A stretch of DNA of 64,000 nucleotides. It comes from Phaeosaccion multiseriatum (lineage: Eukaryota; Ochrophyta, other classes). Under the pieces are notes generated by a model. It searched no databases and had not been told where the DNA came from. It was given only the letters and a program-made list of their open reading frames with translations. Of this stretch, positions 1-19,397 are shown piece after piece. Position 1 is the stretch's first letter; every line of letters begins with the position of its first letter. The DNA is taken from the NCBI GenBank assembly GCA_965112735.1, contig OZ218953.1, forward strand, positions 2,046,001 through 2,110,000, given 5' to 3'. The position numbers were made by a program, and so were the translations under genes.

Positions 1-1189
1 TGGTCTGTCCCTCCTACCGCCGATGTGAGTCCCGCTGCCGCCACCGCTACTGCTGCTACTGCTACTGCTTCCCCATGCGCTCCATGGGCCCTGCGAGGCC
101 ATGCCGGAATCATCCGAGCCAGCCCACTCCTTCTGTGCGTGCGCTTTCATTCGGCCTCCAGGGCCGAGGACGCCTTTCTCCTTGCCCCTTCCTCCCCACC
201 TCATACCACCACCCTCTCCCGGCCTTCCCCGCAACAGCAGTCGTCTCAACGGACCACGTCTACCCCCGTCTTCTCTTCTTCCTCCTCCTCCTCCTCCTCC
301 TCCTCCTCCTCCTCCTTCCCCTTGCCTTGCTGCTGCGGCTGCTGCTGTTGCTGCACCCTTTCGCCCACCGCCCGTTCCCCGACCCCACCGCATTCCAGCT
401 GATGGGCGTCGCGGAAGAAGCCCTCTATTGCCATCATTAGAAATCCCACTACGGGTGCTCATACTTAGGGTGCTGCAGCTGTGCGAGTTGTGCCTCATAC
501 GGCCCCTTGACAGAATGCCGGTCTGTCCGCCATGCAGCCACGCGGAAGCAACGTGGACGTGCAGCAGCTGGAGGAAGAGCAAGCATGAGGTGAGGATGGA
601 CGGTGGAGACATGAGAAGCCTGCGGCAGCCCCGAGGCGATGACGATATGACGTGGTTGGCTGGCCTGGTCGTGCTCCTGTTCCTCCGTCCAACTCCAAGG
701 CAGCAACTCAATCTGGCTTCCTCAGCTGCTTCTCCGGCTGCTGCCGCTTCCACATGCGTCATTCACACCTCTCAAAAATGGAACCTTACCCCAACAGTAA
801 TAATGGTAGCAACAGTGCTGCAGGGAAAATGAAGGGGGAGAGGGGTGGGCGAGGCGCTGCCGTTCTGTGCTCTCTTAAGAAGCGTGGCAGCAGCTCCTGC
901 TGCTGATCCCGCCACCTTCACCAGTCTTCTAGCTTTCCTTCTAAACAAATCGAACACCTTTAGCCCCCCTCTCAAGGGCGACCACCTTCAAGGACAGGGG
1001 GAAAAGGAAGGGAAGGGTACGTGAGGCCGGCAACTGTGAATGGAGCACCACCTCTCCTTCTTCCCCCCACTTTCCTAGATGGCACTTAACGTTTTCTTTT
1101 TTTTGCCTCTCCCTTTCCCCAAGGATACCACTTGGATTTCCCTTTATGAGGGCCCCGCAGCTGTAGTGGACAGGATCCCTTGGTGGACC
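1..1189. other. Low-complexity region with no supported gene
   Basis: Several overlapping open frames occur on both strands, but all are driven by CCT/CTC, GCT and CAG runs, for example the CTC run near 285-317. None shows a recognisable domain or a consistent chain of splice sites. It could hold the 5' untranslated region and promoter of the DnaJ gene that starts at 1190, or fragments of a gene lying upstream of the window. Confidence 0.4.
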
Positions 1190-3197
1190 ATGAAGCTATC
1201 ACGGGGCGCAACGTCTCCTTCGCGCCCTTCTTTCCTCCGGCATCCGCTTCCGCTGCTTCTCTTCCTCCCCTCACTCCTGTTGCACCTCCTGCCGCTGGCT
1301 CTCTTTATTAGTTCCGCGCAGGGCGGTGGGCGCCAGAGCGATGACTACTATAAGCTCCTGGGCGTGGATAGGAAGGCCTCGGGACGGGTGAGCGTGACAT
1401 GTCATGTGTTTTGGACACAAGAGCTTCGATATCAGACCGTTTGGTATTTCCTCCCCTCTCCCGTACTGAGCTCACCTTGCACATATACGTGCCCCGATTT
1501 GCATGTCTCCTTTCCCCAGCCCCCCCCCCACCTCTCTAAGTTACCCCCCCCCCCTCCCCCCCCTCCCCATTTTCTCTTCGCCCTTATCTGAACGAACACG
1601 TTTTGCTGCAGGACATCGCGCGTGCGTATCGCAAGCAGGCCCTCAAATACCACCCCGATAAGAACCCCAAAGACCCCACCAAGGCCGAGCAGAAGTTCAA
1701 GCAAGTCTCAGAGGCGTATGAGGTGCTCAGCGACGATGACAAGCGACGCTCCTATGACGCATATGGAAAGGTCCGTGAGTCGCCACTGCCGCTTCTGATC
1801 AGTCGTCACTCAGACAGTAATACAAACCGTCACCCAATTCTCTCGACCGAGCTTACTTCTACTTCCCGCATACCCTCTTCTTACTTGCACTCTCTCTTTC
1901 TCTTCTGTGTGTACCCAAATTGATTTCACTCTTCACACAGGGCGGTCGTGTGCCGGTTGGAAGCGGGGCAGGGCAGGGAGGTAGCAGCTTTGGCGGCTTT
2001 GGCACACCCCCGGGGCGTAGCGGAGGTGGAGGAGGAGGAGGAGGAAGAGGAGGAGACTCTTTCCCCGGGGGCGAGGACTTCTTCTCTTCCACCTCCTTCG
2101 CGGACCCCTTCGATCTCTTTGAGCGCATGTTCGGCAGCGGCCCCTTGACGGGAGAGGGAGGGGGTGGGGGGCTCGGCCAGGGGACAGGGATGGGCTCCGT
2201 CCGGGTTTCGGATATTTTCGCCGCTTGCAATAACTTCTGTGGGGGTGGTGTTGGAGGGCCGATGAACACGGAAGAGATTGAGCAGTTTTTCAGGCAGCGG
2301 AATCAGCAGCGTCACAACCAGCACCAGCAGCAGCAGCAGGGCCAGAGGCGGAGGCCACAGACCAAGAGGAGCCCTCCCGGGGTGGTGGAGCGTCCGTTTG
2401 AGTGTAGTCTTGAGGAGCTCCTGAGCGGCTGCACCAAGCGCCTCAAGGTCACGGACTATGTCACCGACAGAGGGACGGGGCGGAGGCAGCGCGTGTCCCG
2501 TGTGTACGAGATTGACGTCAAGCCGGGATGGAAGGAGAATACGAGGATCACTTTCCCGCCAAGGAGGGCTGAGGAGGTGTCCCCTCCTGCATCATCATCA
2601 TCGTCACCGGCAGGGGGGCTGCAGCTGCCGAGCATGTGCTTTGTTCTCAAGGAGCGACCGCACCCTTACCTCACTCGAGAAGGTGACGACCTCGTGTATC
2701 GTTGTGTGCTGACGAGTCAGCAGGCTCTGCATGGTGTCCGCCTAAGGATACCCGTTGGTGACGATACAGGAGCAACAGCAGCGACATCGGAGGGGAAGGG
2801 GAAGGGAAAGGGAGGCAGAGGCAGAAGCAGCAGGCGAAAGGGGCGTGGTCCCGTGGAGGTGCGACTAAAGGGCAGGGAGATGAGGAGAGGGGCGACCGGC
2901 AGAGGCGCAGAGAAGGTTGTGGAGGGCTTCGGAATGCCCATCGGGGGGGATTCGTCGCGGAGGGGAAGCCTCCGGGTAAGGTTTGAGGTGGAGCCTGCTG
3001 CCACCACAGGAAGAGAAGGAGGACAGGGAGTCGGGAGAGGGCGTCACCGAGGAGGAGGAGTAGGAGGAAGGGGAAGAGGAGAGGGGGGAGGAGGAGGAGG
3101 AGGAGGAGGAGGAGGAGGAGGAGGAGGAGGAGGGACACAGATGCCCTTTGGCAGGCCAAAGGCTTCAGCGCGAGCTTCGAATTGGAAGACGAGATGA
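1190..3197 (+). CDS. Type II DnaJ (Hsp40) co-chaperone with signal peptide
   Basis: Three exons, 1190-1387, 1612-1770 and 1941-3197, all joined in phase 0, give about 537 residues. The start at 1190 is preferred because it begins a Lys/Arg head followed by a long Leu/Phe-rich core (residues about 17-44), a classic secretory signal. The J domain follows at about residues 52-118 with HPD at 80-82. A Gly-rich linker comes next, then the C-terminal peptide-binding region ([16 protein letters not shown] and [14 protein letters not shown], as in DNAJB proteins). No CxxCxGxG zinc finger is present, so it is type II. The family stimulates the Hsp70 ATPase and delivers unfolded clients; with this signal it probably works with an ER Hsp70. 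Intron 2 uses the weak donor GTCCGT; the nearby GTGAGT at 1775 would break the frame. The usual dimerisation tail is replaced by about 60 Gly/Arg residues. Confidence 0.9.
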
Positions 3198-3479
3198 GAG
3201 GGAGAGGGATTTCTAACATAGTTTTGCATGGACAGTGTGCTGTGTCCGCATAAGAGCGAGACACACACACAAGGAGGTGGCCTTCTCGGCCCCCGTAATT
3301 GATAGAAAAGAAAAAGAGAAGAGAAGCGAGCGTAATCGGTAGAACAAGAGAGAAGCGGACAATCCTTCCTGCCTGAGCACGGAGGCCGACGGGAACAGGG
3401 CGGCATCGCTCGCATGAGTAAATATATATATATAGATGATATGATTATATACATTTCTTACATCGACACAAAGAGTGTG
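3198..3479. other. Convergent intergenic spacer
   Basis: This short spacer lies between the 3' ends of the DnaJ gene (+) and the VOC gene (-). It is AT-richer near 3418-3455 (ATATAT runs), which may reflect polyadenylation signals. No gene is seen. Confidence 0.6.
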
Positions 3480-5247
3480 CTACAAATCCTGTGCCCTCTC
3501 GTCTTGTCCTCCCTCTCCTCCTCCTCCTTGTTCTTGATGTGATTCTTCCACCACATTGTACTTGGCAAAGAGATTTTCCGGGGTGGTCATGGCCTTGAAC
3601 TCGAGGTTGTTTCCACTCGGCTGTAGAAGCAGTCGCAACAGTCGTAATAGCAGCAGAAGCGGTGGCAGCACGGAAGTGCACACAAGGCACCACCGCACAC
3701 GTGCCAGAGAGAGAGTAGCCGATGAGTGAGGAGAGGGCAGAGCAGAGCAAAGCAGCGCGTAGCAAAGAGACAAAGGGCGACAAGGCCGATGGAAGTGGTG
3801 CATGCATCGTACCCAACCAAGCCAAGCATCGCGTCAATCAAGAAGTCAGTCCTCCTCCTTCGCCCCTCCCTACTCCCAACCTTGTCAGCTCACGCACCCA
3901 CTCACTCGCTCACCAACTCACTCACTCACTCACTCACTCACATCTTTGAAGAACATTGTCCACTGCTCACCTGGGGCCCCTTTGAAACGCAAATGAGGCT
4001 CTATGATGAACTGACGAGACGAGACAAGACGGGAGGAGGCGGCACAACAAGGCAATCACACGAGGGGGGGGGGGGGGGTAAAGGGCCGGTGGAAAACATC
4101 AGCAGGGGAGGGAGGGAGGGAGGGAGGGAGGGAGAGATGGGGAGAGAGAGAGACACGGGGGTGGTGCGCGGCATGGGACGTGAACTACATCTGTCTGCAA
4201 CATATATCTTTCCTTCTCTTTTCCAAAACAAGACAAGGTGGCAGCAGCAGTTGGTGGTACAGTAAGACCCGAGTACACGGAACGCCACGTTGTTTCCTCG
4301 TCCGTCCCGTGGGAGAATGCTGGTGGCCCTCTTTGCCCTTCCCCCATCCCTCTCGAAGTGGTCTGATTCTCCCTCTCTCTTCTTTCCTTTGTCTGTACCT
4401 GAACTTGGTGCTCTCGGAGTCGCTTGGCAAAAGCGTGGAAGCTTTCAAGGGTCATCGCGAGCCCGAAATGAGGGACAGGTACCTCATCCCCATCCACAGG
4501 GTTGAAGAAGTCGGCACCTGCAAGAGTTTCGACATCCCAGAAACAGATTACGACTATCCCTCCTTTGCACATGTTTGCATATCCACTGGGAAGTCAGAAG
4601 AGTTTCCTGCCGCTCTTCCCATCGCAATGGACACTACAGCTCATTTCCCAGGTGCTAGTGCGTTCTTCTGTATGTAAAAAGCGTGATTGGTTCTGTTGCA
4701 AATACCCCACTCCTAAATGTAGTCTGCTTGTAGGCCGAACATACCTCGGTAGTTGGAGTCCACGAGGTGACACACGATTTGATGACCATCAAGGCTATAG
4801 TCCTGTGAGTGCGTGTGTGAAAGAGAACCGACTTGAGCCATCTTTAGAAGGGGGAGGGGGGAAACCTCATTTGCCCACCTGCCATCGATCACTGCTCCTT
4901 CCCTCTTCCAACCCCAGGACTTTGCCATAGAAGTTCTTGGCGACTTGTAGGTCGTGCACAGGGAACGCGAGATGGAACGGCGGGAGAGGCCTCTCCGCAG
5001 CTGCTGCTGCTCCAGTCGCTACGGTGGTGGTTGTCTGCCACAAGGAGGTGGATTTTGCGAGACAAAAGCGCGGGGACAAAAGACAGCAACATAACATAAG
5101 GACAGCCACTCCATAGCCATGGAGAAGAAACATACTACGGAAAAGAAGAGGGCAAAATAGGGGAAAGGGAGGAGAGTGGGGCGACGAAAGGAAAACAAAA
5201 AGTACTTCGCGTGTTGGTGCACGATGGGTCAGTCGTCGCGCAATCAC
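3480..5247 (-). CDS. VOC superfamily (glyoxalase-fold) protein, five exons
   Basis: Exons on the minus strand are 5247-4879, 4802-4745, 4517-4399, 4010-3942 and 3620-3480. Phases join perfectly to give 251 residues. The mature region reads like bacterial VOC proteins: [20 protein letters not shown], then GHQIVCHLV, then [17 protein letters not shown], then [16 protein letters not shown] and [12 protein letters not shown]. This is one full set of paired beta-alpha-beta-beta-beta modules with His/Glu metal-ligand candidates (HLAF, HFG, LEFK). Members are metal-dependent lyases, isomerases or dioxygenases; the substrate cannot be told from sequence. A hydrophobic leader follows the second Met (start at 5133), suggesting secretion or plastid entry, so the true start may be 5133. 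The exon at 3942-4010 is only 69 bases. Intron 4 opens with repeated GTGA units. Confidence 0.85.
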
Positions 5248-5420
5248 AAACCAACCTCCTTCACGTTTCTTCCCACCTCAATCACACACACACACACACA
5301 CACACACACTTTCACACTTTCAGTTTCTTAGGTGATTCCTATTAAGTCAATAAAGTTCATCCCACCTCAATCCCACCTCTTCGCTTTTAAGTCAAAAGTT
5401 CTCCCACCTCTTCGCTCTTC
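5248..5420. promoter_or_regulatory. Compact bidirectional promoter region
   Basis: Only about 170 bp separate the starts of the divergent VOC (-) and methyltransferase (+) genes. It contains a CA run at 5283-5310 and three copies of the word TCCCACCTC (near 5358, 5370-5380 and 5402). No TATA box is obvious. The regulatory role is inferred from position only. Confidence 0.35.
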
Positions 5421-6738
5421 ATGGCTCTGGTTCCTTATTTGCCGCATTCCATCCTCAGCGCCATCTACCAGAAGACGAGATTCTTTTCCATAGATTTTCC
5501 GGAAGGGAAGAGCATCGGCATTGAGCTCCAGCAGGGAGGCGAAGGTTGGTTTATTTTTTCCCCTCAAAGAGGGGAGGGAAAAAACATGGAAAAAACTCGA
5601 GCTCCCTCCGGCTCAACTTCTTGTCCCTCCTCCTTTTCCCCTTATCTCTCTCCCAAATCCACAGGCACTGGGGCTACGACGTGGGCAGCTGGAGACAGCC
5701 TGGCCCGCCGCCTGCCGTACCTTCACCAAGACAACTCTTTCTGGCAGGGCAAGACGGTCGTGGACCTCAGTACAGGCCTCGGCTTGACCACAATCGTTGC
5801 AGGTAAGGCTGATGAAAGGCACCTCTGGCCTCATACTGACAGGGTTGGTCACGAGAAGCAGTGTCCTGATGACTCCTCCACAGCCGCCCTGGGAGCAAGA
5901 GTGATCGCAACTGACTGGAAGCAGTCTGTTCTGGACGTTGCTGAGGCAAACTTTCGAACTTATGAGCACCTCTTTTCGGTCAAGGTGAGACAGAGGGGAC
6001 CGGGTGGAGGAGGCGTAGGGAAGGCGGACACCTATTCTGCTCTGCAGAAGTAAAGCTGAGGCGTGAACTGGAGGGCATACGATCTCCACGGCCGCCGTCT
6101 TAAGCGGTTCATGCCTTTCTTCACGTGGCTCTTGTTTTCATTCTCACCCTATCCCCCACCCTCACCCCCCCCACATCCGCTCCTTGTAGCCGGAGGTCGC
6201 CATGCTTCCTTGGGGTGATGCAGAGGCTCTGCAGGCTCTCCTCCATGAACCTCGGCTTCTCAATGGGAAGCCTCCTGATGTAGTTATCACCGCAGACGTC
6301 ATCTTTGGGAGCAACCCCTTGGTCTGGGAGGCCCTGCTACTCACCCTCAATGGGCTCTGTGCCGCCCCAACAACAACAACAACAACAACAACGACCACAA
6401 CGACGACGACGGCAATGTCAGAAACAATGAGAGCAACAACAAGAACGAGTACTTTGTTGCCATCTGTAGCCCCACCCCCACCCCCACCCCCGTCCCCGCC
6501 GCACTTGCTTCTGGCCTACGCTCGACGGTACGAGGAGAAGGAGGCAATCTTCTTCGAGGGGCTCTCCAAGACCTTTGCAGTGCGTGCAGTCGAGGCCGAG
6601 ACGCCGCGGGGGGGGGGCGCAGCAGTTGGTGATGGTGATGCTGGGCCAGCCAAGGAGGCGAGGGGGGGGGTGAGCGGTGGTGGTATCATGCTTTATTCGT
6701 GCACGCATCTCGGTGTGGCGTCGGAGGAACGATGCTAA
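5421..6738 (+). CDS. METTL21-type (Methyltransf_16) protein methyltransferase
   Basis: Four exons, 5421-5544, 5665-5802, 5884-5984 and 6190-6738, give 303 residues. SAM-binding motif I is VVDLSTGLGLTTIVAAALGA, spanning the exon 2/3 junction, and is followed by RVIATDWKQSVLDVAEANF, which carries the acidic ribose-binding Asp. Post-motif VVITADVIFGSNPL matches the (A/V)ADV(L/I)(Y/F) signature of seven-beta-strand lysine methyltransferases such as METTL21 and eEF-KMT3. A conserved Trp (ATTWAAGDSLA) precedes motif I, as in that family. The likely role is methylation of a Lys in a chaperone or translation factor; the substrate is not predictable. The last exon carries a Thr run (ACAACA/ACGACG, 6370-6412), a Pro run and Gly-rich insertions in surface loops. 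It is divergent from the VOC gene, with about 170 bp between starts. Confidence 0.85.
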
Positions 6739-7023
6739 GAGGTGTGTGTGTGCAACGAGAACGGAATGGGTGTCGGATCGTCGCACTAATTTCTGTTTGA
6801 CCCCGCTGTAAAGGAGGAGTTGGTGTCCGGACTGCTCCGCCGCCGGAGTATGTAAAACAAGATCATTCATCGCCTTGCACCTGCAAGTTCAAGTTCATTC
6901 TTCATCCACTGCCATCCATCCGTATCGACCATGACGACGTTGTAAGGGCGTGGCGGCACGCCTAGGAACCCTCCCTCCCTCTGTCCCTCCCTCCTTCCCT
7001 TTCCCCTTCCTCCCAGCCTCCAC
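6739..7023. other. Convergent intergenic spacer
   Basis: Short spacer between the 3' ends of the methyltransferase (+) and the RCC1/BLIP-II gene (-). It holds a CCCT-rich tract near 6970-7015. No gene is seen. Confidence 0.6.
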
Positions 7024-14457
<7,434 letters not shown>

Positions 14458-14740
14458 CGTCGCACTGTTGCTCCGCCGCTGCTGCTCATGGAGGAGGGAT
14501 CGCCGCAACTGCTTTTTGAGGAGGGATTCGCCTCCCTGATGATAATGATGATGCTGATCGCTCTGTGGGCACAGCTCCTTGGAGATATTCTATTATTTTA
14601 AAGAGGGAAAAAGAAATGTGGAGACGGCGTTACATTTGTACATTTGTACGTATGACCAACTGCTGCAGCCAGCCACTTGGAGCCCTTTTTTTCTTCCTTT
14701 TTCCCCTTCCCCTTCCCTCCTTGCTTCTTGATTTAGGAGA
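14458..14740. promoter_or_regulatory. Divergent intergenic region
   Basis: Lies between the RCC1/BLIP-II gene (-) and the SnoaL-like gene (+). The first part (to about 14560) remains open in the RCC1 frame and could be an N-terminal extension; a CACAG acceptor-like site occurs there on the minus strand. The rest probably contains both promoters. No separate gene is seen. Confidence 0.4.
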
Positions 14741-16518
14741 ATGGCACCAGCTGCTTTTCTAGCATTGGCATTGAGCGCCATCCCGATGCTCCTGGCCTTC
14801 CGTGTCCCCTCTACGCCCCGCCCCTCCTCCATTCGCCGGTGTCCTCACCCTTTTTCTTTAGGAGGAGGAGGAGGAGGAGGATTTCACCCTCTTCGTATGG
14901 CGAGGGCGACACAAGACATGTCCAAGGAGATCCACCCGGACGTTCGCCACACTGTTTCACCTGCCTTCCAAAGCGAGCCCTGCCCCTTCACGGAAGGTAC
15001 AGAAGAGGAGAGGAAAATGAAAGCCTTGTGTGTCCTTTGAAAGAACCTAACCCCTGACGACTTGCGCTTCTACCAAGACGAGATCATCGCTCTGACGAAG
15101 AAATATGTTCAAGAGGTTGACGAGGAGAAGGTGAGGAGCGAGTAGCGTGGCGCGTGGACGTACACGCGCCCACGGGTGTGTCAAGAGAGAAGCAAACAAA
15201 CCCGATGTAGCCCAGTCCAGTCCGAGCGATTCGGAGAGGGCCGACCTTTTGTTTTAGTCAGGATACATGCCCAGTTACTAGCGGTGCAGTCAAGGTGCTT
15301 CCCCTCTTTCCTCTTTGCTCAGGCTCGCGAGCAACACATCGCGACAACCTTGGCGGACGACTATGTGTATCGAGGTCCGATCACGGGGCCCTTCGATGCG
15401 AAGGCCATCAAAGACAAGAAGAAGACGTCCTTCTCTATTGAGGACGCCTTCCCCGACCTCAACTACAAGCGCTGGGGCTTTTCAGTGGACCCCGACGACC
15501 CGTACAGGTGTTACTTCTTGCAGCGACTCACAGGTACGGAGGTGGATCGATTGGTATCTGATTTCTCTGTCCGCCGTAGCTTGTTGACTGGCCTGACTCG
15601 ACCGCCCGCCCACCCACCCTCCCATTCCCCTCCGTATCGCCGCCTCAGGATCGCACTTGGGCACTCTCGACCTGGGACACAAGCAGCTCGAGCCCACAGG
15701 CAGGAAGTATGTGGGGCCGCCCGAGGCCCACAGCTGCACCTGGAACAAAGTAAGTCAACAAAGTAAGTCAGTCGCGGGCTCGATTGAGCAGCCCCTCCCT
15801 CTCAGTGGCGCGGGGGGGGCTGGGGTATAGAGCTAAACCAGCTGGGGCATCTTGTTTGCTGCCTTGATTGGCTCGCTTGACGTACTCAGGACGGGAAGCT
15901 CAAGTACGAGACCGTCGGATATCCTGTCGATCGCTTCTCAGGTGGGTGGGTGCGTGCCCTTGGGTGGGTGCTTGGGTGGATGGGTGGGTGGGTGCGAAGC
16001 AGTAGGGGGTGTTGATGCTTTATACGCTCCACTCACTCACCCCTTTCCTTTTCCCTTTCTCTTCTCTGTACTGCTTTCGTCCATCGCTCTACTCACGGCG
16101 CTGCTTCTTGACGTGGGCTTGACATGCGTGGCTTGACCAATCAACGGACCTCACTCGCCTCATCACTCGCTGATCACTCCCTCACTCACTCACTCACTCG
16201 CTCACGCACTCACTCACTAGCTCACTCATTCACTCGCGCACTCACTCACTCACTCCTTCCCCCCTCTCTCTCACTCTCACTCTCTCACTCACTCCAGGGA
16301 ACTCCGGGGGCAGGGGAGGGCTCTTCGGTCTGAGGGACTCCGTTTCGGGACTTGAGCTGCCGCCACACCCAGGCTCTAAGCGATTGGGTCTCATGCAGAG
16401 GCTGAGGCATGCCTTCAAGCTCGGCGACAGGAGCTGGAGCCGCAAAGAGGATGTTCCCGAGTGGTGGAAGAGCAAGGCTAAGGGGGCGCAGGACAACTCC
16501 ATGGAGCGGCGCGCCTGA
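14741..16518 (+). CDS. SnoaL/NTF2-like protein with N-terminal targeting leader
   Basis: Exons 14741-14996, 15044-15130, 15323-15533, 15649-15749, 15890-15941 and 16298-16518 encode about 309 residues. The N-terminus (MAPAAFLALALSAIPMLLAF, then Pro/Arg-rich sequence) looks like a signal or bipartite plastid presequence. The body has the cone-shaped NTF2/SnoaL pattern seen in algal homologues: LADDYVYRGPITGPF, then EDAFPDLNYKRWGF, VDPDDPYRCYFLQR, EAHSCTWN and KLKYETVGYPVDRFSGN. Family members include polyketide cyclases and ketosteroid isomerases, but plastid versions are mostly uncharacterised. Exons 2 to 6 join in perfect phase. Exon 1 to exon 2 does not: GAAG|gtacag and aaag|AACCTA leave one extra base, and an in-frame TGA precedes the exon 2 acceptor. 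Either a weak donor is used or there is a one-base sequence error. Confidence 0.7.
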
Positions 16519-17002
16519 CTGCTTCTGGGGAACTGTCAGGCTGCTCTCGTCGAAGATTTGGGGGGAAACAAGCCCATCTACTTAAATTCAAATTCTCTCT
16601 AGTCCTCTCTCTCTCTCTCTCTGGTTTCTCCTTCTCTGCCCACCGTCGCCCACCCAAAGAAACAGGGTCAACACGGGTCCTCCAGAAGTAGCAGCGGCAG
16701 CAGTTGGGGCGCAAGCAGCGGCCAATCGGCTTCACGATTTCCCTTCTTCGTCGTAAACTCTTCCTCCTCCTCGCCGTCGTGCTTCTCGTTGAGGGCATCA
16801 ATACAAATCTCGTGGTGAGTCCTCCGGGTTGTACGGGTTGTATGGCTTGCGTAGAAGTTCAGTTGGAAGTGGGGATGCATGGAAATAACATGGGGCCACA
16901 TCCCTCACCGTTCCCTCCCTTGATTCCCCACCGTCTACCTGCCCCCAGCAGGCTGCGTATCCAGCGTCATCATCACCAGCAGCAGCAGCAACAGCAGCAG
17001 TC
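16519..17002. other. Intergenic region upstream of aminopeptidase copy 1
   Basis: About 480 bp with a CT run (16604-16620) and CAG-rich sequence just before the start codon at 17003. No convincing coding exon is seen. Probably the 3' end of the SnoaL gene plus the promoter of the aminopeptidase. Confidence 0.5.
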
Positions 17003-19144
17003 ATGCCGAAGAGGGGTGTCGTGGAAGATGTGCAGGGCAATGGGACGAGCGATGAGCGGGGCGACCAAGCGAAACGTTCTCGAGTGGGGGAGGAGGGTGG
17101 AGGTGCTGAAGCAGCAAATGGAAGTGCGTCGAAGCATATCTGTGCTTTACGAGCATGGATGGAGAAGGAAGGTGTGGCGGCATTCATAGTGCCCTCGGAT
17201 GACCCACATCTTAGTGAGTATGCGGCAGCTTGTTTCAACCGGAGGTGAGTGGTGTGAGGGGAGGGGGAGAGGGAGGAGGATGAAAATGATGAGGGTGACT
17301 TGCCTGCTAGAGGGGTGGCACCCGTGGATGATGGAATATGCTAGACCGCTCAAGCCTCCGGGGAGGGGGGTGGGAGGGTAGCGAGCGGGCGGGGCTGCTG
17401 CGTAGGGGGAATCGTAAAAAGTAAAAAGGGCATTCTGTAACATCCACACCCTTTGTGCTCATGAGCGGCGGCTTGGACCGGGGCGAGCGACGATTTTACA
17501 GTATAGAAAGAGTGTGGACATATGTAGCCGGTGGCGATGATCTGGTTCCCTGTCTTACCCTTCTGTGACCGTCCTTTGTCGTTCTGTCTTCCGCCCGCCC
17601 CACCCCACCCCACCTCCACCCCAGGGAGTTCATCTCAGGCTTCACGGGCTCTGCAGGCACGGTGGTCATCACCAAGTCCGCCGCGTTGTTGTGGACAGAC
17701 GGAAGATACTTCCTGCAGGCGGGGCAGGAGCTGCAGAGCGACTGGACGCTGATGAAGTCGGGCCAGAAGGGCACGCCGACAATCAAGGACTACCTCTGCA
17801 GCGAGCTGTCCGCAGGGGACGAGGTGGCGGTCGACCCCTTCGTGCTCAGCGCCACTTTCGCCACTCAGCTCAGGGACGGGCTGCGAGAGAAGGTAGGTTG
17901 TTCGCTGGGTCCGTCAGTCAGTCGGTCGGTCGGTCAGTCGGTCAGTCGGTCTACCATACTCCAGATATGCTTGGGAGATTGGCCCGAGTCTGTGAGGTCC
18001 AACCCGCCATCCCCCTCCACCCAACTCGCCATGCGTCTCCCCTCATTCATGCCGGCCTGCCTTGCCGTTGCTTTCAACGCCCTCGCCTTGCCGTCCGACC
18101 TCCTCCTCAGAGCATCAACATGAAGAAGTACGAGACGAATCCCCTGGACGCTGTGTGGGGAGAGGCCCGCCCCTCTGCCCCCCAGAGCCAGGTGCGCGTG
18201 CACCCTCTCCAGTTCGCTGGGCAGAGCGTGGCAGACAAGCTGAAGAGCCTCCGCGGCTCCATGGCGGAGGAGAAGGCGGAGGCCTTTGTGGTGTGCATGC
18301 TGGACGAGGTGGCGTATCTGCTCAACGTGAGGGGCAGTGACGTGGCACACAACCCAGTGACTGTGGCCTACGCGGTGGTGACGGAGGGAGAGGCCAACCT
18401 GTTCATTGACCAGGCCAAGGTGGGCGAGGAGGTGCGGGCGCACTTGAGTGAGCCTGGCGTGACGGTGGCTGACTACACGGAGGCGCTGCCGTACGTGAAG
18501 CGGCTCGTGAAGGAGGGTAAGAGCGTGTGGGTGGACCCTGCCCGAGTGAACTTCGCCTTCTACGACGCGGTGGTGGGAGGGGGGGGGGAGGGGGGGGTAA
18601 AGGGGGGCAAGGACGGTACCGCCGAAGCGAGTGCCGTGCAGAAGGTCAGCCCCATTACGCTGGCGAAGGGGGTGAAGAATGACACCGAGCTGAAGGGTAT
18701 GCGGAATATTCATATCAGGTACGGTGTGCACCAGCTTGAGAGTCATTTTGACTCGACCCCAAGGGCAGCAACTAGAATGGGGGGGAGCAAAAGACTGCCG
18801 AACCTCTGCGACGGGCAGCGCGAGCTGAATAGTCGGGGATGGGATGACTGCGCCCTTGGCGAGAAGGAGGGGGGGTGTGCGCCTGCTTGACTTGGCTCTC
18901 GAGTCGGAGTGGTAGGGTAGGGCAGCGTAGGGTAGGGTAGGGTAGGGTAGAGTAGGGTAGGATAGGTTTATCTCTTGCTCCCTTCCTTTCAATCTGCCTT
19001 CTCTCGTTGAGGCTCAGTGCCCTAGTCCAGTGGGGGAAAGACGGTGGCGAAGTGGCGCTCTCTCGCCTCCCCCCCTTTGCCTAACTGGTACTCTGCTTTC
19101 TGTCTGTCGTATGTGCCCCCTCTTCTTCTTCTTCTTCTTCTTCT

Positions 19145-19175
<31 letters not shown>

Positions 19176-19358
19176 GTCTTCTCTGTGGCGCAGAGACGGG
19201 ACGGCCGTTGTGCGATGCTTAGCGTGGCTCCAACGAGAGGTGGTTGATCGAGGTCAGTCTCACCACATCAGTCCATGTGTATGGGTGGGTGGGTGTGGGT
19301 GGGTGTGGGTGGGTGTGTGCGTGCGTGGTGTGTGTGTGTACGTGGGTGGTGTGTGTTG

Positions 19359-19397
<39 letters not shown>

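Noticed and set aside
101-832. A 243-codon frame at the left end as a gene
   Set aside because: Pro/Ala/Ser low complexity, no domain, and overlapping open frames of equal quality on both strands.
18912-18966. Interstitial telomere from the TAGGG run
   Set aside because: The unit is a pentamer, not a known telomere hexamer or heptamer, and it sits inside an intron like the other microsatellites here.
17934-18992. Long antisense frames over aminopeptidase exon 3 (both copies)
   Set aside because: They mirror a GC-rich coding exon, change in step with it, and contain no domain.
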